Part shown: positions 7,685 through 15,527 of the stretch, piece by piece
Layout of the letters: each line of letters starts with the position of its first letter
Position numbering within the stretch: position 1 is the stretch's first letter
Assembly: GCA_022823725.1 (NCBI GenBank)
Contig: JAJEHL010000027.1
Span: 1-64,000, forward strand
DNA from: Candidatus Latescibacterota bacterium
Lineage (GTDB): Bacteria > Latescibacterota > UBA2968
Reading direction: 5' to 3'
Length of the DNA stretch: 64,000 bases
The notes under the pieces: model-generated
What the model was told of the DNA's origin: nothing
The model's input: the letters and a program-made list of their open reading frames with translations, nothing else
Database searches by the model: none
Program-made: the position numbers and the translations under genes

Positions 7685-9042
7685 CCAGATATACAGAAAG
7701 GGCTTTGGGTGTGGGCCTCGTTTTATTTTGTATTCTTAGCCCAATTACTTTGAAAGCGTCACTGTCTGATTTTGATGGAAATGGCAAGGTCGATTTTCTC
7801 GATTTTCTCGCCTTTGCTGGTGCTTTTGGCACCGATCAAGCCCAATTTGATCTCGATCAAAATGGGCAGGTAGATTTTCCTGACTTTCTGATATTTGTTA
7901 GCGCGTATGGTGCGAATGGTGACACATCCTTACCCGAGCCGTCTGCATTTTACAAGCTACCAGATGATTGGCAGGTTGTACCTATAGAACAACAAAATTG
8001 TGCAAAAGAGGATCTTGTTGGTGTTGATCATGTTTATGTTGAAACGGCATCAAAATTGTTGGTGTGGCTTACTGGCACGGTTGAAGATGCACATTATGAA
8101 CCCATTGGTGAGGTGGCAAATTATTTTGGTTTTGCAGCACTCAGGAACGAGATTCGGGAACGCGATGGGAACAATGCAGATGCCTCTTTTCGGGGGGCAG
8201 TCTATAAGGAAGTCCTAGAGCTTTTGGATGATACTCAACGGTCGTTATTATATGAATTATTAGCCGAGCATCGAACGGCAATCAACGGATTTTTGGAAGA
8301 CCGTGTTTTGTTGGTCGATGAATTGTGGCGATTAAAAAATAACGTTACAATGGACTATGTTCGCGTGATGAACTTGATACAATCAATTGGGGAATACGAA
8401 GGCATCATTGCGGTCATAACGGCCCAATACTATGCAAAATTACTACCTCTTTTAAGCTCCGAACAGGTGCAATACTTAGAAGATATTCGTCGTGGCGTTG
8501 TCACTGTAGATCAGATGCAAAATACCTCATTGCTATATGCTGCAGAAGCGAAAACTCAATTTAACGCACTTAGCCGTGATGATGCTACATTGATGCAGGA
8601 AGTGTCGAGCAAGTTCGTTGCTTGGGCAACGGGTGATTTAGATGACGCGCTCTTTTTGCCAAGAGGTAAAATTGGCAACTACTTTGGGTTTTCAAGCTTT
8701 CGGTATGTAGATCGAACATCAGTGAGTCGTGGGGGGGCTGCGGATTTGATCGATCAGGTATTAACCCCAGATCAACAAGCCATTCTTTGTGGTCTCTCGA
8801 CTAATGTTGTGGGTTATACCCAGGATTATGTTAATGGCCGAGCGGCTTTGATCGCGAAATTGGATGCGCTCAAAAAAGATCCCACGCTGCCAGTAGATCA
8901 TCTTGTAACGGACTATGCTGGCTTGGCTGGCCAGGGTGAGGGCCGCAGAGTGGTGGTAGAAGCATTAACATATCATCTCATAGAGTCTATGATGAGTGCA
9001 GAACAAATCCAAAGTCTTAAAGCACTTAGAGTCACAAATTAG
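7681..9042 (+). CDS. Secreted dockerin-like protein with duplicated LTxxQ-type helical repeats
   Basis: A 453-residue exported protein. After the signal peptide come two EF-hand-like motifs (DFDGNGKVDFLDFLAF, DLDQNGQVDFPDFLIF). The rest is helical and internally duplicated. SKLLVWLTGTVEDAHYEPIG plus NYFGF at about 122-152 is repeated as SKFVAWATGDLDDALFLPRG plus NYFGF at about 308-338. Four short motifs, LLDDTQRSLL, LLSSEQVQYL, VLTPDQQAIL and MMSAEQIQSL, are spaced at about 180, 258, 359 and 437. They resemble the LTxxQ motif of Spy/CpxP proteins, so this may be a tandem array of such units. It starts inside the stop of the metallophosphatase gene. The function is unknown; a secreted chaperone or scaffold is possible. 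Confidence 0.7.
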   Translation: MTRYTERALGVGLVLFCILSPITLKASLSDFDGNGKVDFLDFLAFAGAFGTDQAQFDLDQNGQVDFPDFLIFVSAYGANGDTSLPEPSAFYKLPDDWQVVPIEQQNCAKEDLVGVDHVYVETASKLLVWLTGTVEDAHYEPIGEVANYFGFAALRNEIRERDGNNADASFRGAVYKEVLELLDDTQRSLLYELLAEHRTAINGFLEDRVLLVDELWRLKNNVTMDYVRVMNLIQSIGEYEGIIAVITAQYYAKLLPLLSSEQVQYLEDIRRGVVTVDQMQNTSLLYAAEAKTQFNALSRDDATLMQEVSSKFVAWATGDLDDALFLPRGKIGNYFGFSSFRYVDRTSVSRGGAADLIDQVLTPDQQAILCGLSTNVVGYTQDYVNGRAALIAKLDALKKDPTLPVDHLVTDYAGLAGQGEGRRVVVEALTYHLIESMMSAEQIQSLKALRVTN

Positions 9043-9054
9043 AGGAGTAAAACA

Positions 9055-10467
9055 ATGAAACGCAGAAAATTTCTCGGTATAGTTGGGACTGGCGTATGTG
9101 GGATGGCGGTTGCCAATGCGTTTGGTCAGGTTACGCCTAAGCGTCCCAATTTTGTATTTATCCAGGGGGAAGCGCAGGGTTGGGCGAGTCTGTCTGTACC
9201 GATGGATGATCGGGTGCCCAATTCGGTGAGTGATTTTTTCTATACGCCCAATTTGGCGAAGCTGGCCGAAGATGGGATGCGGTTTTCAAATTTTTACGCG
9301 CCTTCGCCGCGATGCACGCCGTCTCGTGTCTCATATCTTACGGGGAAAAGCCCGGCGAAATTGCGAATGACGTTTGTGAATCAAATTGTAGGTAATACAA
9401 AACTGATTCCGCCGAGGCCCTTGTTGGAGATGCCGATAGAAGAGATTACAATTGCCGATTATTTGAAACAGATGGGTTATGTTTCTGCACATTTTGGCAA
9501 GTGGCATATGGGCAGAAAAGATCCGGGTTTCCACGGTTTTGATGAGAGTGATGGCGCAAATAGTAATGGCGGTCCTGATAATGTTCGCGACCCCAATCCT
9601 AAGCAGGCGTATGCAATAGCCGAAAAAGGGATGGCGTTTATAGAGCGTCAGGCTGGCGCGGGAAGGCCTTTTTATTTGCAGTTGGACCATTATTCGAGTC
9701 GTCGTGAAGCGCATGCTTTGCCTGAAACGCTGAAGGAGGTACAACAACGTGCTGGTGGGACAAGTGATAGGCGTTCGGGAGAAATCGCAGCTTGTCTGGA
9801 TATTGACAAGACCATTGGCATGGTTCTGGATAAAATTGAGGAACTGGATATTGCCGATAATACGTATGTATTTTATTCTGCTGATCACGGTACGCCGGGG
9901 CGGTCGTCAAATGTGCCGCTGACGCTGGGGAAAGGCTCTGTTTGGGAGGGTGGTATTCGCGTTCCACTATTGGTCAGAGGACCGGGGATTAAAGCCAATA
10001 CGTTTGCTTATGCGCGGACAATGGGGATTGATTTATTCCCGACCATTGCAGCATTGTCTCAGGGCAACAGGTCTTTGCCCGAGGATGTTGAGGGCGGGAG
10101 CCTCGTGCCTATTTTGATGAATCAGGGGGAGGGTGAGGTAAAGCGGTCACGCGAGGAACTCGTTTTTCATTTTCCACATTACGATATGGATCCCGCAGGA
10201 CCTGCGTCGGCAATCATGTTGGGTAAATACAAGCTGATCAAATTTTATGAGAGTAATAAATTGCACCTGTTTGATCTGAGTAAAGATATGGAGGAGAAGA
10301 ACGATCTATCAGAGAGTAAACCCGAGGTTGTTGCGAAATTGCACGATCGGCTCAATGAATATTTAGCATCCGTTGATGCCCAAATGCCCCAGACCAATCC
10401 GAATTACGACCCGAGCCAACCCGCTGGTGAGCGCAGGCGCAGAAATAATCGGAGAAGGCGAAATTAG
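9055..10467 (+). CDS. Sulfatase family protein with altered N-terminal metal site
   Basis: A 470-residue alkaline-phosphatase-fold sulfatase. The signature SPRCTPSRVSYLTGK places the formylglycine Cys at residue 87 (C-x-P-S-R), and GKWHMGRKDPGFHGFDES follows. The ADHGTPGR and GKGSVWEGGIRVPLLVRGPG motifs are present. The usual T-D-D-Q-G calcium ligands near the N-terminus read Q-G-E-A-Q-G, so one Asp is replaced by Glu and the other by Ala. The N-terminus (MKRRKFLGIVGTGVCGM) looks like a Tat or lipoprotein-type signal. The C-terminus ends in an unusual Arg/Asn tail. Ribosome site GAGGAG. It is separated by 7 bases from the convergent gamma-glutamyltransferase gene. Activity is uncertain because of the changed ligands. 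Confidence 0.85.
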   Translation: MKRRKFLGIVGTGVCGMAVANAFGQVTPKRPNFVFIQGEAQGWASLSVPMDDRVPNSVSDFFYTPNLAKLAEDGMRFSNFYAPSPRCTPSRVSYLTGKSPAKLRMTFVNQIVGNTKLIPPRPLLEMPIEEITIADYLKQMGYVSAHFGKWHMGRKDPGFHGFDESDGANSNGGPDNVRDPNPKQAYAIAEKGMAFIERQAGAGRPFYLQLDHYSSRREAHALPETLKEVQQRAGGTSDRRSGEIAACLDIDKTIGMVLDKIEELDIADNTYVFYSADHGTPGRSSNVPLTLGKGSVWEGGIRVPLLVRGPGIKANTFAYARTMGIDLFPTIAALSQGNRSLPEDVEGGSLVPILMNQGEGEVKRSREELVFHFPHYDMDPAGPASAIMLGKYKLIKFYESNKLHLFDLSKDMEEKNDLSESKPEVVAKLHDRLNEYLASVDAQMPQTNPNYDPSQPAGERRRRNNRRRRN

Positions 10468-10474
10468 ACTGGAG

Positions 10475-12091
10475 TTATGACTCACATCCTGCGGACCATG
10501 TATTGCCACCCGCCCGGACGGTCCCTTCTGCTTTTAGAAACTCCGCGCAGTGGATCCCGCCACCCAGACTGTTGACAGATGTGATTTCGTGGCCCATTTC
10601 GATCAATCCATTCACGATATCATCGGGCAGGGCATGGGTCACACTTACTGGCTCGTGGGTTTGTACATGCATCCTTGGACCACTGACGGCCTCAAAGGAT
10701 GTTGCGCCGTAATCGACGATTTTTTGTGCCGCACGAGCGTTCACAGAGATGATGCGCCTGCCGCCTGGCATTCCGATTGCGACATCTCGATCTGGAAGCT
10801 GAATGATGAGCGGAACGGTGTTGTTCAGCGGTCGCTTGAGCGAGGCCAAGGAATTTTTGTGACCGGGTCTGGGGTCTAATCTGCACATTCCATGTCCCAG
10901 AATGATGCCTGTATCCGGCACCGTGACAAGGGAACCGAAACCGCCGCCTTGAGAAATCGTTACGGACGCCACATTTCCTTCGGCATCTGCAGAAGAGACG
11001 TGGAGCGTGCCATCATTTGAATCGCCCATTGGCGGTGGCACAAGCTGATCTACTGCATTGGGAAACTGACGCAGTGTTTCCACTCGACCGGCTGCATAAT
11101 CTTTGCTCAGCAGTCGCTCGATCGGTACATCCACATGGTTTGGATCTGCGAGATGAAGAAGGCGATCTCGCCAGACCAGCTTGAGAAGTTCGGCGAGTCG
11201 GTGCCAGTACTCGACCGTGTCTTCCGGTAGGGGATCGAAGCACTCCCACATGTTGAGCAGTTGCAAGCTGGACAATCCGCCGTTGGGTAAAATCGCGCCA
11301 TGTATGGATGCCTCGCGGTAGGTCGTGGTATATGGTTCGGTCACGCGAGGTTTGAAGGCAGCCATATCTTCTATTGTCAAAATACCGCCAGTGGCCTGAA
11401 TGTGATCTACTATTTTGTGGCCGATTTCCCCCGTGTAGAAATCCCGCCATCCGGCTTCTGAAACTCTTGCAAGGGTTTTTTCCATATCGCGGCGGTGCCA
11501 GATGTCATCTGGTGTCGGGATGCGTCCCTCGGGCATCAGGTGTTTTTCTGTTGCTTCGAATCTTCGAATCACGGCCTGGAGATTTTTGATCGCACCTGCG
11601 GTAGAACCGAAGGGAAAGCCATCCTCGAGTAGCTTCAGCGATGGTGCTACCACATCGGACCATTTGAGTTTTCCCCACTTTTCCCAAATGGTGCCCATGC
11701 CTGCCATCATGCCTGGTGGTCCAATGGCAAGAGGTCCATGGACGTTGGCATTGTCCTTTACGGTGCAGTTGTATTCATTTTCATTGATGCCTCCGCGGGT
11801 ACGCGTTGGCAGGATGGTGTACAGGTGTTCGTGAGCCGCTTTGGGCGAAATTGAATTGGCGTCTGTTGACCAGACTTTGCCTGTGGCACCTTCCAGGATC
11901 ACGGCACACAGGACATAACCGCCTACACCCGTTGACTGTGGCTGTAACATGCAGCAGGCCATACTGGTCGCCACTGCAGCATCAAAGGCATTGCCGCCCT
12001 GTTCGAGTATTCTCGCACCGACTCTTGCCGCCTCTGGAGGCCCGGCTGCAACGGCTCCTGTCGTGCTGGTAACTTCGTGTCCTTCCGTCAT
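10475..12091 (-). CDS. Gamma-glutamyltransferase family protein
   Basis: A 538-residue Ntn-hydrolase of the gamma-glutamyltranspeptidase family. GAVAAGPPEAARVGARILEQ, GGNAFDAAVAT, QSTGVGGYVLC and the central SNDGTLHVSSADAEGNVAS are characteristic. The autocleavage/nucleophile Thr is expected at residue 362 (DG-TLH, equivalent to the TTH of well-known members). PGGRRIISVN near the C-terminus is also typical. No signal peptide is visible, so it may be cytoplasmic or an acylase-type member rather than a glutathione enzyme. ATG 12091 is chosen over an upstream in-frame start because AGGAAAAATTGA precedes it and the upstream gene stops only 17 bases away. It is the last gene of the six-gene minus-strand operon. 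Confidence 0.88.
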   Translation of the reverse strand: MTEGHEVTSTTGAVAAGPPEAARVGARILEQGGNAFDAAVATSMACCMLQPQSTGVGGYVLCAVILEGATGKVWSTDANSISPKAAHEHLYTILPTRTRGGINENEYNCTVKDNANVHGPLAIGPPGMMAGMGTIWEKWGKLKWSDVVAPSLKLLEDGFPFGSTAGAIKNLQAVIRRFEATEKHLMPEGRIPTPDDIWHRRDMEKTLARVSEAGWRDFYTGEIGHKIVDHIQATGGILTIEDMAAFKPRVTEPYTTTYREASIHGAILPNGGLSSLQLLNMWECFDPLPEDTVEYWHRLAELLKLVWRDRLLHLADPNHVDVPIERLLSKDYAAGRVETLRQFPNAVDQLVPPPMGDSNDGTLHVSSADAEGNVASVTISQGGGFGSLVTVPDTGIILGHGMCRLDPRPGHKNSLASLKRPLNNTVPLIIQLPDRDVAIGMPGGRRIISVNARAAQKIVDYGATSFEAVSGPRMHVQTHEPVSVTHALPDDIVNGLIEMGHEITSVNSLGGGIHCAEFLKAEGTVRAGGNTWSAGCES

Positions 12092-12108
12092 ATTCAATTT
12101 TTCCTGTG

Positions 12109-12870
12109 TTATTTCGCTGCATATTGATTTGCGCCAACATTGCTTGGCGTCCGTTGATTGGCGCACATAAGGTGGCGTACCAAGTCAGAAGGGTGTTCTA
12201 ACTCTGCCAGTTGGCCGCGCATGTCTTCTTGTGGGATAAACCAGGGGCGCATATACATGCCGAGGAGAACAGATCGAATCTCATCGGTTTGGTTTGGGCG
12301 AGCTGTATGCCAGCAGGCACCGTGCATGACAATGGCGCTTCCGCGTTTGCCGGTGAGGATTTTGCCGCCGTCGATCCATTGACTTTTGAGTTCGGGCGGT
12401 GGCGGTTCGCCTTTGAGGTGGCTTTGGGGCAGCATGGCGGTTGCGCCGTTTTCTTCGGTGAGATCGTTCAGAAGCCAGATGGTTTGACCTGCGAGACGGC
12501 CGGGTGGCCAGGGCGGTTGCACGGACCAATAAGGGTAGTCTGAATGCCAGCCAAAACTGTCTGCGCCCGGATAGACTGTATTGCCAGACCAGGTGGAGCA
12601 GACCATGTCGTCACCGAGGTATTTGCGCCACAGGGTTACGATGGTCGGGTGGGACATGAGTTCGAGAAAGATGGGGTGCTTGACGGCGATGCGCCCTACG
12701 CGCTGCGTTTTGGCAGCAAGCGATTGCTCGGTGGCTTCTTCTTTGAGGAGTTGCTCAAGAATATCTCGTGCTTCATCGGCTTTTTTTTCTGAGATGACCG
12801 AAGGAATGATGTGGAAACCCACTTCATCGAGATCGGTCATGATTTTTTTATAGTCGAGATTTGTTGGCAT
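12109..12870 (-). CDS. Phytanoyl-CoA dioxygenase (PhyH) family oxygenase
   Basis: A 253-residue non-heme Fe(II)/2-oxoglutarate-dependent oxygenase. The iron triad is visible: His109-x-Asp111 (FGWHSDYPYW) and His188 (GACWHTARPN). An Arg ten residues later (DEIRSVLLGMY) is suited to bind 2-oxoglutarate. These enzymes hydroxylate small molecules, and the substrate cannot be inferred. The start has AGGAGCAAAA upstream. It lies between an enolase-superfamily gene and the gamma-glutamyltransferase gene, 13 and 17 bases from each. Two other PhyH genes lie at 27535 and 30145. Confidence 0.9.
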   Translation of the reverse strand: MPTNLDYKKIMTDLDEVGFHIIPSVISEKKADEARDILEQLLKEEATEQSLAAKTQRVGRIAVKHPIFLELMSHPTIVTLWRKYLGDDMVCSTWSGNTVYPGADSFGWHSDYPYWSVQPPWPPGRLAGQTIWLLNDLTEENGATAMLPQSHLKGEPPPPELKSQWIDGGKILTGKRGSAIVMHGACWHTARPNQTDEIRSVLLGMYMRPWFIPQEDMRGQLAELEHPSDLVRHLMCANQRTPSNVGANQYAAK

Positions 12871-12883
12871 TTTTGCTCCTGTT

Positions 12884-14050
12884 TTATTTCACTGCATACT
12901 GCATCAATTTTTCTTCGTCGATTTCAATGCCCAGTCCTGGGCGGTCGGGCAGTTCGAGATAGCTGCCGTTTCGGGTGAGGGAGTGTTTGAGGATCTGGTC
13001 GCTTTTTAGCTGGAAGCTCTGGTCGAAGTGTTCCATGATGACAAAGTTGAGAATGCCCGCCGAGAGCTGGAGTTGCGCAGCGGTGGAGAGGACATTGCCC
13101 GCGCCAACGGCTGGGGCGAGTGGAATGTCGAAGGTTTCGGCGAGGTGGGCGATGCGCTGGCTGCCCGTGATGCCTGTTCGCGCGAGGTCGGGCAAGAGTA
13201 TGTCGGCGGCATGTGCTTCCAGAACAGCGCGGAATTGATAGGCGTTGTAATATTCCTGGCCAATGCAGATGGGTAGGGTGAGGTCGCGCGGCACTTCTGC
13301 ATGGCGACGGAGGTCTTCGCTGGGTACAGGTGATTCGAGCCAGAAGACGTCGAATTTTTCGAGTTCTTTGCCCAGGGCAATTGCACCGGGTACATCGTAA
13401 TGCCAGGTGAGATCGACGAGGATATCGACATCGGGACCAACGGCTTCGCGTGTGGCTTCAACGACGGCAACGGCATTTTTTAGGGGGCGGTTGAGGTGAT
13501 ACTTGACCGCGTCGTAGCCCATTTCAACGGCTTTCAAGGCTTGCTCAACGCCGATTTCGGGCGTGGGACCATGGATGTTGTTGTAGATACGCACTTTGTC
13601 GCGGTAGGGCCCACCGAGGAGGACGTAGCAGGGTACGTCGAGGGCTTTACCCGAAAGATCCCAGAGGGCGTTGTTGATGCCCGCAAGGGCGGCCGCGAGA
13701 TAACCCGCGCGGTAGCCTCGACCGCGCATGGTACCGTAGGTCATGTCGTAGAGCTTTTCGCGGGCGAGCGGATTTTCGCCGATGAGAATGGGGGCAAACA
13801 GGCGATCTACGACTGCTTTGGTGGCTTCGGGAACGAGCAGGGATTGGCCTTCGCCCCATCCGACAAGACCATTGTCGGCGGTGATTTTGACAAAGAGCGC
13901 TTCGGCATAACGCGCAGCGGCCATGTCGTCGATGGGAGGCACTGTGTCGTAGGAGAGCGATTTGCGAGGACGCGCATAATCGGGAATATTTTCAGCAATA
14001 TTGGGACGAGGTAATTTGACGACATAGGCATCGATTTGTTCTATTCGCAT
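12884..14050 (-). CDS. Enolase-superfamily (mandelate racemase-like) enzyme, dyad His absent
   Basis: A 388-residue enolase-superfamily protein: capping domain to about 130, then a TIM barrel. The metal ligands look intact: Asp in ILVDLTWHYD, Glu in WLESPVPSED, Glu in CIGQEYYNA. The second-strand base motif reads K-Y-H rather than K-x-K, and PDLARTG carries the usual dyad Asp. The strand that normally offers the dyad His reads LAPAVGAGN and lacks it, so chemistry may differ from mandelate racemase, as in dehydratase-type members. ATG 14050 is preferred, with GAAAGGAATC upstream. The gene probably acts on a sugar acid released by the neighbouring GH2 and sulfatase enzymes. Confidence 0.85.
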   Translation of the reverse strand: MRIEQIDAYVVKLPRPNIAENIPDYARPRKSLSYDTVPPIDDMAAARYAEALFVKITADNGLVGWGEGQSLLVPEATKAVVDRLFAPILIGENPLAREKLYDMTYGTMRGRGYRAGYLAAALAGINNALWDLSGKALDVPCYVLLGGPYRDKVRIYNNIHGPTPEIGVEQALKAVEMGYDAVKYHLNRPLKNAVAVVEATREAVGPDVDILVDLTWHYDVPGAIALGKELEKFDVFWLESPVPSEDLRRHAEVPRDLTLPICIGQEYYNAYQFRAVLEAHAADILLPDLARTGITGSQRIAHLAETFDIPLAPAVGAGNVLSTAAQLQLSAGILNFVIMEHFDQSFQLKSDQILKHSLTRNGSYLELPDRPGLGIEIDEEKLMQYAVK

Positions 14051-14077
14051 TTGTGATTCCTTTCTTCCATTTGTCAA

Positions 14078-15508
14078 TTACGCAACGCCCCAGCCAGGAT
14101 ACTTATCCGGATCAGCAAATTCCTGTCCCAATTCCAAAAAGCCGCGGGGACCACGCCTGCCGTATTCAAATGGATCTTTTGTCCCTTCCATCCAACGATG
14201 CAATCTTTCTTCCATTTCTTGAAGTACTGGCCGCGCTTCGGCAGAATTCGCCAGATTATCCATCTCGAGCGGATCTTCCTGCCGGTCAAACAACCAGGGA
14301 CCTCGCTCATTCGCAAACCAACGCGCATACGTATAGCGTTCGGTACGCACACCGCGCCAGCGCCCAACCCAACCGTCGCGATTGGGCCAACCGTGTGCCA
14401 TATTCTGCAAATAGACAGACTCCGATCCGCCAGGCGTTAACTCCGTATCTGCAGGCGCTTCACCGCCCTGCCACACGCTCGAAATATCTCGCCCTTGCAA
14501 ACCTTCTGGTAGCGGCACGCCACAAGCACTAAGCAAGGTAGGTACAATATCAATCGCACCAAAGAAAGCATCTGTTCGCGTACCAGCTTCAATAGCATCA
14601 GGCCAACGCACCACAAACGGCACATGGCAAGATTCTTCATAAGGTGTTGCCTTTGAAGCCCGCATTGACTCGTCCAACCAGCGACTACTGGGTTTGCCAT
14701 ATCCATGGCTTGAAAGATGGTCTCCATGATCTGATGTATAACAGACAATTGTATTGTCTTTGACCCCCAGGCGATCCAGGGCTTCCAACAATCGCCCCAT
14801 CTCTGCATCAAGTCCTGTACAACATCCGTAATAGTCTGCGAGTTCCTCATGTGCCCATGCTTTCATCTCGTCTGGTACATTGCCCGGCACATCCATGTCC
14901 GCAGGATCATAAATATTATATTCGTCGGGATACTGCATATATGGCCAGTGAGGAGGTCGCCAGGACACAAAGACGGCAAATGGATCGTCTGTTCGAGCAT
15001 TCAGGTGTTTTTCTATAAATTGAATAGCCAAATCCGTTTCGTTCGTTGGAGCCCAGCCTCCGTAAAAATTTGGTCCCTCATCGTTTTCGTAATAGGTTCT
15101 GTCGAAGTAGGCGCCCCGCCCTCTCCCGCCTGCCAGCGCCGCGAGATAATCCAGCCCGTACCGATTGTCGTCGCCATAAGGCCCTTTACCCAGATGCCAT
15201 GTACCCACGTGCGCAGTGCCATACCCATGCTCGCGCAAAGTGCCTGGCAACGTCGGGATGTCTCGTCGCGGACTGTACTCATTATCAATTACCAAATTTT
15301 GCCAACCATACCGACCGGTTAACAAAATTGCCCGGTATGGCGAACACAGGGGGTGGTTGGAAAACATATTGTCACACACCATTCCTTCAGATGCCATCGC
15401 ATCCAAAACAGGCGTTTGGATTATGTCATTGCCATTCGCACCCAGTGCGCTATAACGTTGCTGATCAGAAAATACGAACAGAATATTGGGGCGTTTCTCA
15501 TTACTCAT
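14078..15508 (-). CDS. Sulfatase
   Basis: A 476-residue type I sulfatase. N-terminal metal motif FVFSDQQRYSALG, formylglycine Cys55 in HPLCSPYRAILLTGRY (C-S-P-Y-R), GTWHLGKGPYG, the CYTSDHGDHLSSHG ligand set, and ATPYEESCHVPFVVRWPD. The C-terminal part contains the usual YTYARW and LFDRQEDPLEMDNLA segments. No signal peptide is present, so it is predicted cytoplasmic unless exported otherwise. The start is taken at ATG 15508, preceded by AAAGGAATTCCC; an ATG 15 bases further up is the alternative. It sits between GH2 (19 bases upstream) and an enolase-superfamily gene. The family desulfates carbohydrate or aryl esters and needs formylglycine maturation, for which no gene lies in the window. 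Confidence 0.93.
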   Translation of the reverse strand: MSNEKRPNILFVFSDQQRYSALGANGNDIIQTPVLDAMASEGMVCDNMFSNHPLCSPYRAILLTGRYGWQNLVIDNEYSPRRDIPTLPGTLREHGYGTAHVGTWHLGKGPYGDDNRYGLDYLAALAGGRGRGAYFDRTYYENDEGPNFYGGWAPTNETDLAIQFIEKHLNARTDDPFAVFVSWRPPHWPYMQYPDEYNIYDPADMDVPGNVPDEMKAWAHEELADYYGCCTGLDAEMGRLLEALDRLGVKDNTIVCYTSDHGDHLSSHGYGKPSSRWLDESMRASKATPYEESCHVPFVVRWPDAIEAGTRTDAFFGAIDIVPTLLSACGVPLPEGLQGRDISSVWQGGEAPADTELTPGGSESVYLQNMAHGWPNRDGWVGRWRGVRTERYTYARWFANERGPWLFDRQEDPLEMDNLANSAEARPVLQEMEERLHRWMEGTKDPFEYGRRGPRGFLELGQEFADPDKYPGWGVA

Positions 15509-15527
15509 GGGAATTCCTTTCATCTGG

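Noticed and set aside
3393-10460. A 17-base identical stretch at 3393-3409 and 10444-10460 (AATAATCGGAGAAGGCG)
   Set aside because: At 10444 it is part of the Arg/Asn-coding tail of a sulfatase. A single 17-base match in 64 kb is possible by chance or from low-complexity sequence, and nothing else matches around it.
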